Positions 17,723-27,707 of a stretch of 64,000 nucleotides of DNA are shown here, piece by piece; the stretch's first letter is position 1, and each line of letters starts with the position of its first letter. The notes beneath the pieces are model-generated. The model was not told where the DNA came from and searched no databases. It saw only the letters and a list, made by a program, of their open reading frames with translations. Location: positions 62,001 to 126,000 of the forward strand of contig JADJMZ010000005.1 in assembly GCA_016709315.1 (NCBI GenBank), written 5' to 3'. The DNA comes from Ignavibacteria bacterium. GTDB taxonomy: Bacteria > Bacteroidota > Ignavibacteria > Tepidaquicellales > Tepidaquicellaceae. A program made the translations under genes and the position numbers.

Positions 17723-19063
17723 TCAATATTCAGATTCAATAATTTTGTCAGCGCATATCCTTCCGCTTAATATTGCCCCTTCAATTGTTGAAGGCAGTTT
17801 TGTATCCGTCCAGTCACCGGCGATAAAAAAATTCCTGCTTTCAGTAATCTGTCCCGGACGATATTTACTGCTTTCTTTATCCGGAATGAAAGTTGCTCTT
17901 TTTTCCTTTATCACTTTATAATCCGATATCATTGTTTCATCAAATTCAGTCAGAGTTGATTTAAGATCTTTTAAGCATTTATTGTAAATTTCTTCATTGC
18001 TCATCTCAGTTATTCCTGATGCATCTGCGTTGCTTATGACTAAGCTGAGATGAAAATCACTTCTTTTGAATAACCACTGAACATCAGTTCCGATAAGTCC
18101 TGTCATTCCAAATGAATTATCAGAAAGCATAGACTCACTGATTTTATTGTGAAAGAACAGGTGGACAGAGACTATACAGCTTGATTTAAGATGTTCAGCT
18201 TTAAATCCTTTTGATTCATAGGTTTTTTCATCAAACAATTTCCTGAAAGCAAAAAACGGAACAGCTGATATTATATAATCCTGACTGATCTTACTTCCGT
18301 CTTCAAAAGATACATATTCAGCAGTTTTCAAATCTTCACTGAATTCTATCCGCTTTACGATTCTGTTAAAATTGATCTCTGCGTTTTTATTTTGTAAATA
18401 AAACAACGCATCATTTATCAGAAGGTCGTTAAGATTGACTTCAGGTATAACAAGAACTGAATTCTGATTTGCGCTGAATCCTTTTTTAATGACATTAAGA
18501 AATATTTCAACGCTCACATTCTCAGGAACAGTATTGAAAACTGCGTAAATAAACGGTTCCCAGAAATACTTTATCAGATTATCCGTCTGTCCGATATTCA
18601 GAAGCAGCTCGCCTGTATTATCAAATTTTCCATTGAGATCTTTTCCATTCAAAAGTTTTCTGATCTTAAGCACTTCCTTTTTATCTCTGAAATTAAGAGC
18701 TCCGAATTTCAGCAATCCCGTTAATATGTTCAGAGGCGGTTTCAGATCCGGAAATTTTAATCTGTATACTTTTTTATCAGCATTGATAAAATTTATTTCA
18801 AGCTGTTTCTGAAAATTTAGTTTGTCATAGCTTCCAATGATTTTCAGATATTCAAATGTATTTTTATACCAGCCGGCTAGTATATGCTGACCATTGTCAA
18901 AGAACTGATTTCTTTCCCTGTCAAAAAAACTATAAGCCCTTCCTCCGGGCTTGGGAGACGATTCAAATATTGTAACCTTAAAATTTTTCTCTGCAAGAAA
19001 TACAGCTGCAGATAATCCTGCTATTCCGCTGCCGATCACTGATACAGTTTTTCCGGATCTCAT
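17723..19063 (-). CDS. hpnE: hydroxysqualene dehydroxylase HpnE
   Basis: 446 residues of the FAD-dependent amine oxidase/phytoene desaturase type. The N-terminal dinucleotide fold is clear (VIGSGIAGLSAAVFLAE, with acidic FESS closing the second strand), and so is the C-terminal FAD motif (AGDWTDTKLPSTIEGAILSGR). HpnE reduces hydroxysqualene to squalene. Its start overlaps the end of hpnD by 4 bp (ATGA) and it is the last gene of the hpnCDE operon. Alone it could be mistaken for a carotenoid desaturase; the two neighbours settle the call. Confidence 0.93.
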   Translation of the reverse strand: MRSGKTVSVIGSGIAGLSAAVFLAEKNFKVTIFESSPKPGGRAYSFFDRERNQFFDNGQHILAGWYKNTFEYLKIIGSYDKLNFQKQLEINFINADKKVYRLKFPDLKPPLNILTGLLKFGALNFRDKKEVLKIRKLLNGKDLNGKFDNTGELLLNIGQTDNLIKYFWEPFIYAVFNTVPENVSVEIFLNVIKKGFSANQNSVLVIPEVNLNDLLINDALFYLQNKNAEINFNRIVKRIEFSEDLKTAEYVSFEDGSKISQDYIISAVPFFAFRKLFDEKTYESKGFKAEHLKSSCIVSVHLFFHNKISESMLSDNSFGMTGLIGTDVQWLFKRSDFHLSLVISNADASGITEMSNEEIYNKCLKDLKSTLTEFDETMISDYKVIKEKRATFIPDKESSKYRPGQITESRNFFIAGDWTDTKLPSTIEGAILSGRICADKIIESEY

Positions 19064-19968
19064 TCGTTTCCTGTTGCTAATCTGCTTTCATCAAAATTGT
19101 AAAAGAGTTTATATTTTATGAAAACTCCTGCAGTGATAAGTATTTTCTTAAATTTCGATACTCTGATTTTTTCTTCAAAGACATTATAATTATTTCTTTC
19201 GATCTTATTTAAAACTCTGAAATAAATATGTTCCATTATCCTTGCTGCAAACATGAGTCCTTTGTCTTCTTTGGAAAGCTGACTGTCAGCTTCTCTGTAG
19301 AAATATCTCGCCCTGTCACATTCAAATTTCATTAGTCTTATAAACTCATCATTGTATTTGTTTTCCATAAGACTCTTTTCATTGTAATTAAATCTTCTGA
19401 GATCTTCCAAAGGAATATATATCCTTCCCTTTTGCGCATCCGCTTTAACATCTCTCAGAATATTCGTAAGTTGCAGTGCTATCCCGAGATTAATTGCAAA
19501 ATCTTTTGTCTTCGGATTGTTATAACCGAAGATTTCAATACTCATAAGCCCGACAGTCGAAGCAGCATTGAAGCAGTATTCCATAAGTTCGTTGAATGTA
19601 TTATATCTGTTCTTCTTAAGATCCATCTCCATTCCATTTATAAGGTCAAAAAAAGGTTCAGCCGGAATATTGAATTTATTGATGACCGTATTCAGATTAT
19701 TAAGCAATGAATATTTTGAATCTCCGCTTACCATAGCTTTCTCCAGCTCATCTCTCCACTCCCTGATCTTTGAATATTTTTTTTCAATATCAGCATTTTC
19801 TTCATCCACAATATCATCAGTCTCTCTGCAGAATGCATACACTGTATTTATGGCTTCGTTTTTTTCTTTCGGTAAAAGTGAGAACGAATAAAGAAAATTC
19901 GATTTGCTTTTTTTTGTGATCTCCTGCTCCCTGCTGAGATCCGGCATATCTGAAACAGTTTTGTTCAT
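19060..19968 (-). CDS. hpnD: presqualene diphosphate synthase HpnD
   Basis: 302 residues of the squalene/phytoene synthase family. The first aspartate motif is DDIVDE (D51, D52, D55) after YAFCRE, and the second is NILRDVKADAQKGRIYIP. The N-terminal KKSKSNFLYSFSLLPKEK matches the HpnD subgroup, which joins two farnesyl diphosphates into presqualene diphosphate. It overlaps both neighbours by 4 bp, so translation is coupled. Confidence 0.93.
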   Translation of the reverse strand: MNKTVSDMPDLSREQEITKKSKSNFLYSFSLLPKEKNEAINTVYAFCRETDDIVDEENADIEKKYSKIREWRDELEKAMVSGDSKYSLLNNLNTVINKFNIPAEPFFDLINGMEMDLKKNRYNTFNELMEYCFNAASTVGLMSIEIFGYNNPKTKDFAINLGIALQLTNILRDVKADAQKGRIYIPLEDLRRFNYNEKSLMENKYNDEFIRLMKFECDRARYFYREADSQLSKEDKGLMFAARIMEHIYFRVLNKIERNNYNVFEEKIRVSKFKKILITAGVFIKYKLFYNFDESRLATGNE

Positions 19969-20852
19969 TTGATTAATACTGAACTTATAATTCTGAGTTT
20001 ATCATAATTACTTATTTTTACTCTCCTGCTTAAAACTCTGTAATTCATGCTTTCTATCTTATTAAGTATTTCCTCCCCGCCGGAGATTGTCGCCTTTAGT
20101 TCCAGTCTCAGTCTTCCTTTCACATGATCAAGAATTTTCCTGCCCTCTGCGAACAATATTCTCGTCATGTCAATCAGAGCTTTCATCATCTTTAGAAAAT
20201 CATCATTCTCTTCCTTCCTGAAAAGCAGATCATAACTGTAATTGTATTCCTTCATAATATCTTCAGGAATGTAAATCCGGTTTAATTTTAAATCTTCGGA
20301 AACATCCTGCCAGAAATTTGTCAGCTGAAGAGCTGTACAGACTTTGTCAGAGTATCTGAATGCCTCTGAGTCTGTTGACTTGTTGTAATTGAAAATTAAA
20401 AGAACAAGATGTCCGACAGGATTTGCTGAATATTCTGAATACTCAGCAAGCTCACTGAAATTATTATATCTTTGTTTCACAGCATCCTGTCTGAATGCTG
20501 TCAGCAGATTTCTTAGTTCATCTGCAGGAATATTCAGTGTATTAACAGTATCATAAAGAGCGATAAAAATGTTTTCAGTTTCAGGTATTAACTTATCAAA
20601 TTCTGAATTCAGCGATTTATTCAATTCGTTTTCAAACTCGTACAATTTTTTAAGCTTAGTCTTTTCATCTGATTTAGAAGAATCTGCAATATCATCTGCA
20701 GTCCTTGCAAATGCATAAATACTATAGATAAATTTCCTTTTTGATTTCGGAATTAATAAAGAACCAACCGGAAAATTTTCATAATGTCTGATTGCTATTT
20801 CTTTGCAGTATCTGTATGCGTATTCATAATCTAAATTTTTTAGATTGTTCAA
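19965..20852 (-). CDS. hpnC: hydroxysqualene synthase HpnC
   Basis: 295 residues, a second squalene/phytoene synthase paralogue. It carries the HpnC-type signature HYENFPVGSLLIPKSKR, the first aspartate motif ADDIAD (D53, D54, D57) and the second LTNFWQDVSEDLKLNRIYIP. HpnC turns presqualene diphosphate into hydroxysqualene. It is the first gene of the operon hpnC-hpnD-hpnE. No squalene-hopene cyclase or sterol gene lies in the window, so the final product (hopanoid, sterol or free squalene) is open. Confidence 0.93.
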   Translation of the reverse strand: MNNLKNLDYEYAYRYCKEIAIRHYENFPVGSLLIPKSKRKFIYSIYAFARTADDIADSSKSDEKTKLKKLYEFENELNKSLNSEFDKLIPETENIFIALYDTVNTLNIPADELRNLLTAFRQDAVKQRYNNFSELAEYSEYSANPVGHLVLLIFNYNKSTDSEAFRYSDKVCTALQLTNFWQDVSEDLKLNRIYIPEDIMKEYNYSYDLLFRKEENDDFLKMMKALIDMTRILFAEGRKILDHVKGRLRLELKATISGGEEILNKIESMNYRVLSRRVKISNYDKLRIISSVLIK

Positions 20853-20904
20853 TTCAGCCGGAATTAAATTTGAATTTGTAAAAAGAGTTTAAAAAGAAAA
20901 TGAT

Positions 20905-21321
20905 CTAAATCTGAAGTGCGGATTTTAATTTAAACAATTCCACGTAATGGAATTTAATATTTTGAAGATTTATAACAGAAGATGCGAATATAATTATCTG
21001 ATTTGATATACAGTTGAGAAGATTTTGCAAACTGAGTTTAAATCCTGAAAGGAAATGAATTACTTTCCTGTAATAAGAATTCCTGTTTGAGTTTGCAGGA
21101 TCAGTTGGTAAATAGAAAAATGAAAAAAACATTGCAGTTAAAAATGATAATCCGATAATCAGAATATTTTTTGCAGTGCTGTGTTTTGAAGAGTAAACAT
21201 TGCTCCAGTAGCATTTATTACATATCTTCCTGTAAAATTCCATTGTAAGAAAATGCTGGCAGCACCATGACACTTTCAGCATGAATTCGTTGAAGAATAG
21301 TATGTAATAAATAAAGTCCAT
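20905..21321 (-). CDS. doubtful ORF with a hydrophobic helix
   Basis: 138 codons, open on the minus strand between hpnC and a terminator. It would encode a cysteine-bearing N-terminus (WCC, then CNKC) that could form a zinc ribbon, and one or two hydrophobic segments (ILIIGLSFLTAMFFSFFYL). There is no ribosome-binding site and the composition is close to what random AT-rich DNA gives. I recognise no family. Confidence 0.3.
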   Translation of the reverse strand: MDFIYYILFFNEFMLKVSWCCQHFLTMEFYRKICNKCYWSNVYSSKHSTAKNILIIGLSFLTAMFFSFFYLPTDPANSNRNSYYRKVIHFLSGFKLSLQNLLNCISNQIIIFASSVINLQNIKFHYVELFKLKSALQI

Positions 21322-21405
21322 TAAAAAATTATTTCGTGAAAACTATGCTTATTAATTTTAAATGTCAAGATTTATTATGATGTATGAAAATATTTAGATA
21401 AAAAA

Positions 21406-21432
21406 AAGCCTGTAAATCAAGTTTACAGGCTT
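21406..21432 (-). terminator. Rho-independent terminator
   Basis: An 11-bp perfect stem (AAGCCTGTAAA/TTTACAGGCTT) with a 5-nt loop. On the minus strand it is followed by a run of eight T. It lies downstream of the secreted-protein gene that ends at 21457. Confidence 0.9.
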
Positions 21433-21456
21433 TGTGATAAATGCTTTTTTTAAAAA

Positions 21457-22779
21457 TTACTTTACAAGTGTTAATTTTTTTGTAGATGTGAAATTTTCAG
21501 AAGACAATGTATAGAAATAAACTCCTTAAGTAATATCAGACGGTACGTTAAATTCATAAGAATAATTTCCTGCAGCTTTGAATTCATTTACAAGTGTGTA
21601 AATTTCTTTTCCGAGCGCATCATAAATTTTCAAAGAAACGTTAGAAGCTTTTGGAATTGAAAAATTAATCTTTGTTGAAGGATTAAAAGGGTTCGGATAA
21701 TTTTGCTTTAATTCAAATCCTTCCGGGACTTCATTATTATTCAGGGAAATTCCTGACGGATTACCGTATCTTAAAAATGTACCTAAGTTTCCGCCTGAAA
21801 ATCCTAAAGTTGCGTTAATAAACTGCATGTGCTGAATTCCGTTTGTTATTCCTGCAGCAGGAAGTGTTTCCTGTGTCCAGACAACACCGAGATTTGTTGT
21901 CCTGTAACAAAAGTAAGATGTTCCGTCATTTGCGCTCATTCTTATAGTACCTGAACCGTCTTTGATTGAGTTCATTGAAATTGTCGCAAATGCTGTAAGA
22001 CCTGATGGAGGAGTTACTGTAGTCCATGTTGTTCCGCCGTCTGTGGTTTTCTTAATGTCATTGCCGTTTGATCCGGCCATTCCGTTTGTAGCATTTGAGA
22101 ATGCGATTGCCTGATAATACAAACCTGCTGTTCCTCCGGTTCCGGGTAATGTAGCAGAAGTCCAGCCGCCGCCGCCAAATCCGTTTACTGTTTTATAAAC
22201 TTTTGCAGTTGTCGCGTTGGCAACTGTATTTGCAGAGCCGATCCAGAAAGTACTTGTATCGATCCAGTCCCATGCATTTATAACACCGAATTCACTTGCT
22301 GCGATTGGCGCGCCGGGAGACAGAAGCCAGTTGGCTCCGCCGTTTAATGTATATCTGAACTGATACGGCTGTCCTGTTCCTGTAGGATCTCCTTGATATA
22401 CTCCGTAATTACTGTTGAACATTTTTATTCCGTTTGAAAAACTTCCGGCAAGAGAGAATTGCAATGTCCAGCTTGTTCCGCCGTTTGTTGTTTTGTAAAT
22501 ACTTCCGTTAACTGTACCTACCCAGCAATTAGAAGAATCAAGCGCTGAGATACCATAACAGTTTCCTGAAGGAAGACCTGTGTTTTTAAGAACCCAGTTA
22601 AGTCCTCCGTCTATTGATCTGTAAACTTTATTTGCATCGCAGGCGATCCAGATTAAATTCTGATTAACTACAGATATTGAGTTAATATTCGGGCTTGTAG
22701 GCACAGTGCTTATCAGAGCCCACTGACTGTTTGCATTTGAAAATGCAAGAATAAAAAAAAGTAATAATAGCTTTTTCAT
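21457..22779 (-). pseudogene. secreted Ycf48-like propeller protein, Por-type tail cut by a nonsense codon
   Basis: The N-terminal signal peptide (MKKLLLLFFILAFSNANSQ) is followed by repeated propeller blades of BNR/Ycf48 type (VYRSIDGGLNWVL, IYKTTNGGTSWTL, KKTTDGGTTWTTV). The Por-secretion C-terminal module NYPNPFNPSTKINF then begins. A TAA at 21526-21528 ends translation after 417 residues, in the middle of that module. Reading through it gives 22 more in-frame codons (GVYFYTLSSENFTSTKK, ending LVK) to the natural stop at 21457-21459; a serine codon TCA probably became TAA. The sorting signal is thus severed, so the protein may be made but not secreted. It is a close paralogue of the gene at 22912. 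Confidence 0.85.
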
Positions 22780-22860
22780 TTCTAAATCCTTTCAGATTGT
22801 TTTAATTTTTTAACTTTGTAAATATAACAATTAGAACAAATATATTTAATTAATAAAAAA

Positions 22861-22887
22861 CCCTTAATTAAAATTTTTAATTAAGGG
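22861..22887 (-). terminator. Rho-independent terminator
   Basis: CCCTTAATTAA pairs perfectly with TTAATTAAGGG. On the minus strand it is followed by a T run. It ends the unit of the gene at 22912-24237. Confidence 0.9.
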
Positions 22888-22911
22888 CTTTATGAAATTA
22901 TTTGCGGATTC

Positions 22912-24237
22912 TTATTTTAGCAAAAGCATTTTTTTTGTTGCTGTGAAATTTTCTGAAATTAATGTATAAAAATAAATTCCCGAAGTCAGATTTACTGAAG
23001 CATTAAAATCATACGAATAACTTCCAGCTTGTTTAAAATCATTTACAAGTGTTGTAATTTCTTTTCCGAGTGCATCATATACTTTTAATGTTACCTGCGA
23101 AGATTTCGGAATTGAAAAATTTATCTTTGTCACAGGATTAAATGGATTAGGAAAATTCTGATCAAGATTGTAATCTTCCGCGACTTCTGAAACAATACTG
23201 CTGATTCCCGAAGGATTTCCGAATCTCATGACTAATCCGCCTTTACCACCTGAAAATCCTAATGATGGATTTACATAATCCATGTGACTGATTCCTGAAA
23301 CTATTCCCAGCGCCGGAAGAGTTTCTTCTGTCCACGTTGCGCCAAGATTTGTTGTGGTAAAACATCTGTTTGTTGGTCCTGAAGTTAATGTAGCTACTCT
23401 TATAAGATTACTTCCGTTCTTGAATCCTTCCATATCGTTAACTGAGAAAGATGTAATTCCGGGAGGATTTGTAACAAGACTCCAGTTAACTCCGCCGTTA
23501 GTAGTTTTTCTGAAATTTCCGTTATTGGATCCGACCATACCGTTATTGGCATCCGTAAAAGCAACTCCCTGGTAATATAAGCCATCTGCAGTTCCTGTTC
23601 CGTTTAATATTGTTGAAGACCAGTTGCCGCCTCCGAATCCTGAGCATTTAAATACTTTTGAGGAAGATGCATTTGCTACTGCATTTGCAATACCAATCCA
23701 GACAGTTCCTGTATCAATCCAGTCCCAGGCGTTTACAAGACCATATTCGGAGTTTCCTATTGGTGAATTCGGCGAAAGCAGCCAGTTGGTTCCGCCGTTT
23801 GTAGTATATCTGAACTGAAACGGCTGTCCGGATGTTGCTGTCGGATCGCCCATGTATATTCCGTAATTCAAACTGAACATCTTTATTCCGTCTGAAAAGC
23901 TGTTTGATATTGAAAACTGATTTACCCAGTTAAGTCCGCCGTCTGAAGTTCGGTAAATACTTCCTGCTACTGTGCCTATCCAGCAGTTCAATGAATCTAT
24001 TGCTGAGATCCCGTATAAATTGCCTGCAGGTATTCCGCCGTTTCTCAGTACCCAGTTCACTCCTCCGTTTGTAGATCTGTAAACCCTCGTCGTATCACAG
24101 CAGACCCAGATAAGATTCTGATTCACTACCGAGATTGAATTAATGTTTGGACTGCCCTGTATTGTACTTAAATAAGTCCACTGACTTTGTGCATTTGAAA
24201 AAATGAAAACAATTAAAAGTAAAATTAATTTTTTCAT
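22912..24237 (-). CDS. secreted Ycf48-like propeller protein with intact Por-type tail
   Basis: 441 residues: signal peptide (MKKLILLLIVFIFSNAQS), then propeller blades with the repeat core TTNGGVNW, and an intact type IX sorting module (NFPNPFNPVTKINFSIPKSSQVTLKVYDALGKE, here read in segments) ending GIYFYTLISENFTATKKMLLLK in two steps. It is the complete paralogue of its two broken neighbours: gene order, length and blade sequence match closely with the gene at 21457. It should be exported by Sec, cross the outer membrane by the type IX system and be anchored or released. The ligand is unknown. Confidence 0.85.
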   Translation of the reverse strand: MKKLILLLIVFIFSNAQSQWTYLSTIQGSPNINSISVVNQNLIWVCCDTTRVYRSTNGGVNWVLRNGGIPAGNLYGISAIDSLNCWIGTVAGSIYRTSDGGLNWVNQFSISNSFSDGIKMFSLNYGIYMGDPTATSGQPFQFRYTTNGGTNWLLSPNSPIGNSEYGLVNAWDWIDTGTVWIGIANAVANASSSKVFKCSGFGGGNWSSTILNGTGTADGLYYQGVAFTDANNGMVGSNNGNFRKTTNGGVNWSLVTNPPGITSFSVNDMEGFKNGSNLIRVATLTSGPTNRCFTTTNLGATWTEETLPALGIVSGISHMDYVNPSLGFSGGKGGLVMRFGNPSGISSIVSEVAEDYNLDQNFPNPFNPVTKINFSIPKSSQVTLKVYDALGKEITTLVNDFKQAGSYSYDFNASVNLTSGIYFYTLISENFTATKKMLLLK

Positions 24238-24455
24238 GGATAATTCCTTTCTGAATTTGATTTAAAAATAATTTTCTTATAAGTATAAAACGATAGTTAA
24301 AATAAATTGTCCTGTAATATATTAATTCAAATACATTTCTTATAAATGTATTTCGAAAATTATATTACAGTAATATGTGGGTAAATTACGGTAAAACTCA
24401 GATGAGATAAATAATATTTTTAATATAATTATTTTTCAGATTAATTATAATTAAA

Positions 24456-24485
24456 AACCCGTTCTGAATATTTTCAAAACGGGTT
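24456..24485 (-). terminator. Rho-independent terminator
   Basis: AACCCGTT pairs with AACGGGTT around a 14-nt loop, flanked by A and T runs. It lies downstream of the broken propeller gene ending at 24511. Confidence 0.8.
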
Positions 24486-24510
24486 GAATAAATATATATT
24501 AAAACAAAAT

Positions 24511-25869
24511 TTACTTAACAAGCATAAACTTTTTGGTTGAAGTAAAGTTTTCCGATGTCAGTGTATAGAAATATATTCCTGAAGTAAGATTTGATGTTGC
24601 CGTAAAATCAGCAGAATAATTTCCTGCGTTCTTAAATTCATTTACTAAAGTTGCAACTTCTTTTCCGAGAGCGTCATAAACTTTCAACGATACAATTGAT
24701 GATTTCGGAATTGAGAAGTTAATTGTAGTTGTAGGATTGAACGGATTCGGATAATTCTGCTCCAGTGAGTATTCAGAAGGAACTATACTATTCACAGCTG
24801 AGACTTCAGTAACAACGTCTGTAACTTTCAGCATTGCTCCGTTAGCTGTTGCAGCAAATCCGTATACTGTAGTTCCGGATCTTCTTGAACTCCATGTGTG
24901 TAATACCTGTTAAGCCGGATGTTGTCATTGTGGTCCATGTCAATCCTGCATCAGTGCTTTTCTTTACAACTCCTGCTGATCCGACATTTGCCGAGATATA
25001 ACATGTATTTGTACCTTCGATCCATTTAATTGTGCAGTATCCGGTAAAATTTGTTCCTACATTAACTGCTGACCAGTTTGTTCCGCCGTTTGTAGTTCTG
25101 GCAATACTTGGAAGGGATGTACTGGTCGCGCTCAGACCTATAAGTCCGTTGTCTTTAAAAGCAGCACCCGAATTAAATGTTCCTGCTACTCCTGTAGCTC
25201 TTGCATTCCAGGTAGTTCCGCCGTCTGTAGTCATTATTATTGTTGCAGTAGCATTACTTCCAAAGCCATAGATTTGATTGTTCACAACAAAAATGGAATT
25301 TTGCGCTGAAGCAGCTCCGGCTACACCAGGAGGATTTGTCACAGTCCAGTTATTTCCGCCGTTTGATGTTTTCGCTAAGTAATAAGGTTGACCTGTACCT
25401 GTTGGAGGATCACTCTGTGCCACTCCGAAATTAGGATCAGTCTTTGAGAAAACAATTCCGTTTATGAAACCGGCTGATCCGCCTGTTGATGCAACGGTTG
25501 TCCAGTTTAAACCGGCATTTGTGGTTTTGTAAAAACTTGCATTTCCGCCTTGTCCGCCTGCTGTTCCGCCGTCACCGACATAAGCTGTATTTGCGTCAAC
25601 TGCCCATACGCAATAAAAGTTCAAGTGTAATTCCGGCTGTAGGAACTGAAAGCCAGTTTGTACCTCCGTTTGTTGTTCTGCAAATTGAAGGAGTAAGTTG
25701 CACCGCCTGCAACCCAGACATTATTCTGATCAAAGACTGAAATTGAAGGAAATGTTCCTACTCCAGAAACTGCCCCGGCAAGTGTCCATTGTGAAAAAGA
25801 ACTCTTTACTGAGATCATAAAAAGTGCAATTGTAAGAATTGTAACAAGATGTAAAATTTTTCTGTTCAT
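24511..25869 (-). pseudogene. secreted propeller protein with Por-type tail, broken by three +1 frameshifts
   Basis: Four reading-frame segments together spell one normal protein: signal peptide (MNRKILHLVTILTIALF), first blade (VWVAGGA), then PSICRTTNGGTNWLSVPTAG in a second frame. NFYCVWAVDANTAYVGDGG and several blades follow in a third frame. After HMEF the original frame returns for SGTTVYGFAATANGA and the Por-type tail NYPNPFNPTTTINF. The shifts lie at about 25690-25702, 25617-25626 and 24882-24892. Each is explained by one extra base, and three extra bases restore frame one. Repaired, it is about 451 residues, like its intact neighbour. Decay and sequencing error cannot be separated here. 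Confidence 0.85.
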
Positions 25870-25966
25870 TATTTTTCTCCTTTTGGTTTATTAAAATTTT
25901 TGGAACATAGTTTAGATATTATAAAGAATCAAGATTAAATTATTGAAATCCGGATTTTCGTAATAT

Positions 25967-27487
25967 TTATTTTAAAAGTATCATTTTCCTTGTAATGTTT
26001 ATTTCGTTTAGTATTAATTTACAGAAATATATACCTGAAGTAAGTCCGCCTGCATTAAATTCTTCATTATATTCTCCTGCTTTTTTGAATCCTTCAAAAT
26101 AAGTTTTAACTGCTTTGCCGTGAACATCATAAATTTTTAATGATCCGTAACCTTCTTTTTGAATTGAGTAATTGAATTTTGTAGAAGGATTAAATGGATT
26201 CGGATAGTTTTGAGAAAGTGTGTATAATTCAGGGATCTCGGAAGATTCGTTTAAAATGTTATCAATGATAATGTATCGCGCTTTTATATCTGTTCCCGCT
26301 CCTGCCATTAATATATGCGGAATATTAATGAAGCCACCAGGGGTAGGTCCGCAGTAATAATTATAACTGAAAGGAACCTGATTGTAAATCGTCTGAAGAT
26401 CCGAACTGAATGTAAAATATTTTCCATCTGAAGGTACTGACGCTCCGTTGCCTGCATTTATAATCCCGAACTTCCCGATCGCAAATCTTGGATTTATTGT
26501 TCCTGAAGAAACTAAATCAATAGATGAATCCCTTGCTGCACCTGTCAGATGATTCAGTCTGTATATTTTTCTGCCATAAGGAATATATACTGAACTGTCA
26601 TTGCCTGTTGCGATTTGTGTATAAGTCCCGACAGGATGCGAAACTCCCCTGCTCCATAACTCCGTAAATCCGCTGCCGTTATCTTTAAGAGCATACATTA
26701 ACCCGCCGTCTCTTATGCAATACACAACACCATTCTTTGAAACTGTAAACGGTATTTCCTGATCACCGTCTCCCGGCAAGGTTGCGGAAGAATATTTTGT
26801 GATTCCGGTATTTACATTTACTGCAATGATTTTTTTGGGAGTTGTCAGTCCGCCTTCCCATGCGTAAAGAGTATTTCCGTTAATGCACATTGTCTCTGCT
26901 CCTGTATTCGGAATTATTCTGTTGTTTGTCCAGACTGTATCGCCGTTGAGATGATTTATTCTCATGATCCTGTAACTACCCGATCCGGGCAATACTAAAT
27001 CTCCGTTATCAGTGAATGCTGCAGTCCATATTATTCCGCGCTCAACAGTGAATCTGGACTTCCATAAGAGAGAACCGTCTTCAGCATTCAAAGCAAATAT
27101 CGTATCATTTCCGTTTTGCTGAAAATCCCTGACATAAATAACATTGTCATTAAAACCCATTATTACATTTACACCTGATGATGCACCGTATGTCCAGACA
27201 GGATTCACGCTGTTGAAATTAAATGTTATGATAAGAGCTCTGAGCGGGTTGAGTGAAGTATATCTGGTAGTTGTGAATTTATTTCCGTTACAGAAAACAG
27301 GCATTCCCCAGATTGTATTAGGCGCATTGAATGTTTTTTCAAAACCAATTGTAAAATCAAAAAGATCTTTACTTATCCCGTCGCGGTTACTGTTTCCGCC
27401 TACAGTATTCCAGTTTATAAAATCCTGCTGCGAATATGAAACAGTATAATTTATGAAAATCAAAAATATTAAAATTAATTTTTTCAT
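25967..27487 (-). CDS. secreted PQQ-like propeller protein with Por-type tail
   Basis: I take the ATG at 27487 (MKKLILIFLIFINYTVSYSQ) as the start because it begins a clean signal peptide; a TTG 45 bp upstream is also in frame. The mature part reads like a pyrrolo-quinoline-quinone type propeller (IFALNAEDGSLLWKSRF, NGDTVWTNNR, YALKDNGSGFTELWS). It ends in NYPNPFNPSTKFNYSI and a basic tail (TRKMILLK). It differs from the neighbouring Ycf48-like propellers in blade sequence, so it is not part of that tandem family. Substrate unknown. Confidence 0.82.
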   Translation of the reverse strand: MKKLILIFLIFINYTVSYSQQDFINWNTVGGNSNRDGISKDLFDFTIGFEKTFNAPNTIWGMPVFCNGNKFTTTRYTSLNPLRALIITFNFNSVNPVWTYGASSGVNVIMGFNDNVIYVRDFQQNGNDTIFALNAEDGSLLWKSRFTVERGIIWTAAFTDNGDLVLPGSGSYRIMRINHLNGDTVWTNNRIIPNTGAETMCINGNTLYAWEGGLTTPKKIIAVNVNTGITKYSSATLPGDGDQEIPFTVSKNGVVYCIRDGGLMYALKDNGSGFTELWSRGVSHPVGTYTQIATGNDSSVYIPYGRKIYRLNHLTGAARDSSIDLVSSGTINPRFAIGKFGIINAGNGASVPSDGKYFTFSSDLQTIYNQVPFSYNYYCGPTPGGFINIPHILMAGAGTDIKARYIIIDNILNESSEIPELYTLSQNYPNPFNPSTKFNYSIQKEGYGSLKIYDVHGKAVKTYFEGFKKAGEYNEEFNAGGLTSGIYFCKLILNEINITRKMILLK

Positions 27488-27558
27488 GGCAGTAAAATTT
27501 AATTTTCTTTCAATGAAAATATTCGTTTTCAAATGAAAGTATTTTCCTTAAATAAAAA

Positions 27559-27584
27559 AAGCGAGTCAATTAAATGACCCGCTT
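27559..27584 (-). terminator. second of two tandem terminators
   Basis: AAGCGAGTCA pairs with TGACCCGCTT (one A-C mismatch), followed on the minus strand by seven T. It is almost identical to the hairpin at 27652-27677. Confidence 0.8.
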
Positions 27585-27651
27585 CTGCAAGTAATGATAT
27601 TAGTTAATTAAAATATTTCTTACAAAGATATAATATTTAATTTAATAAAAA

Positions 27652-27677
27652 AAGCGAGTCAATTTATTGACCCGCTT
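27652..27677 (-). terminator. first of two tandem terminators
   Basis: The same AAGCGAGTCA/TGACCCGCTT stem, with the same mismatch and a T-run on the minus strand. It lies 31 bp after the stop of the gene at 27708. Confidence 0.85.
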
Positions 27678-27707
27678 TGCAAATGTTGATATCAGTTTAT
27701 AAAAGAA

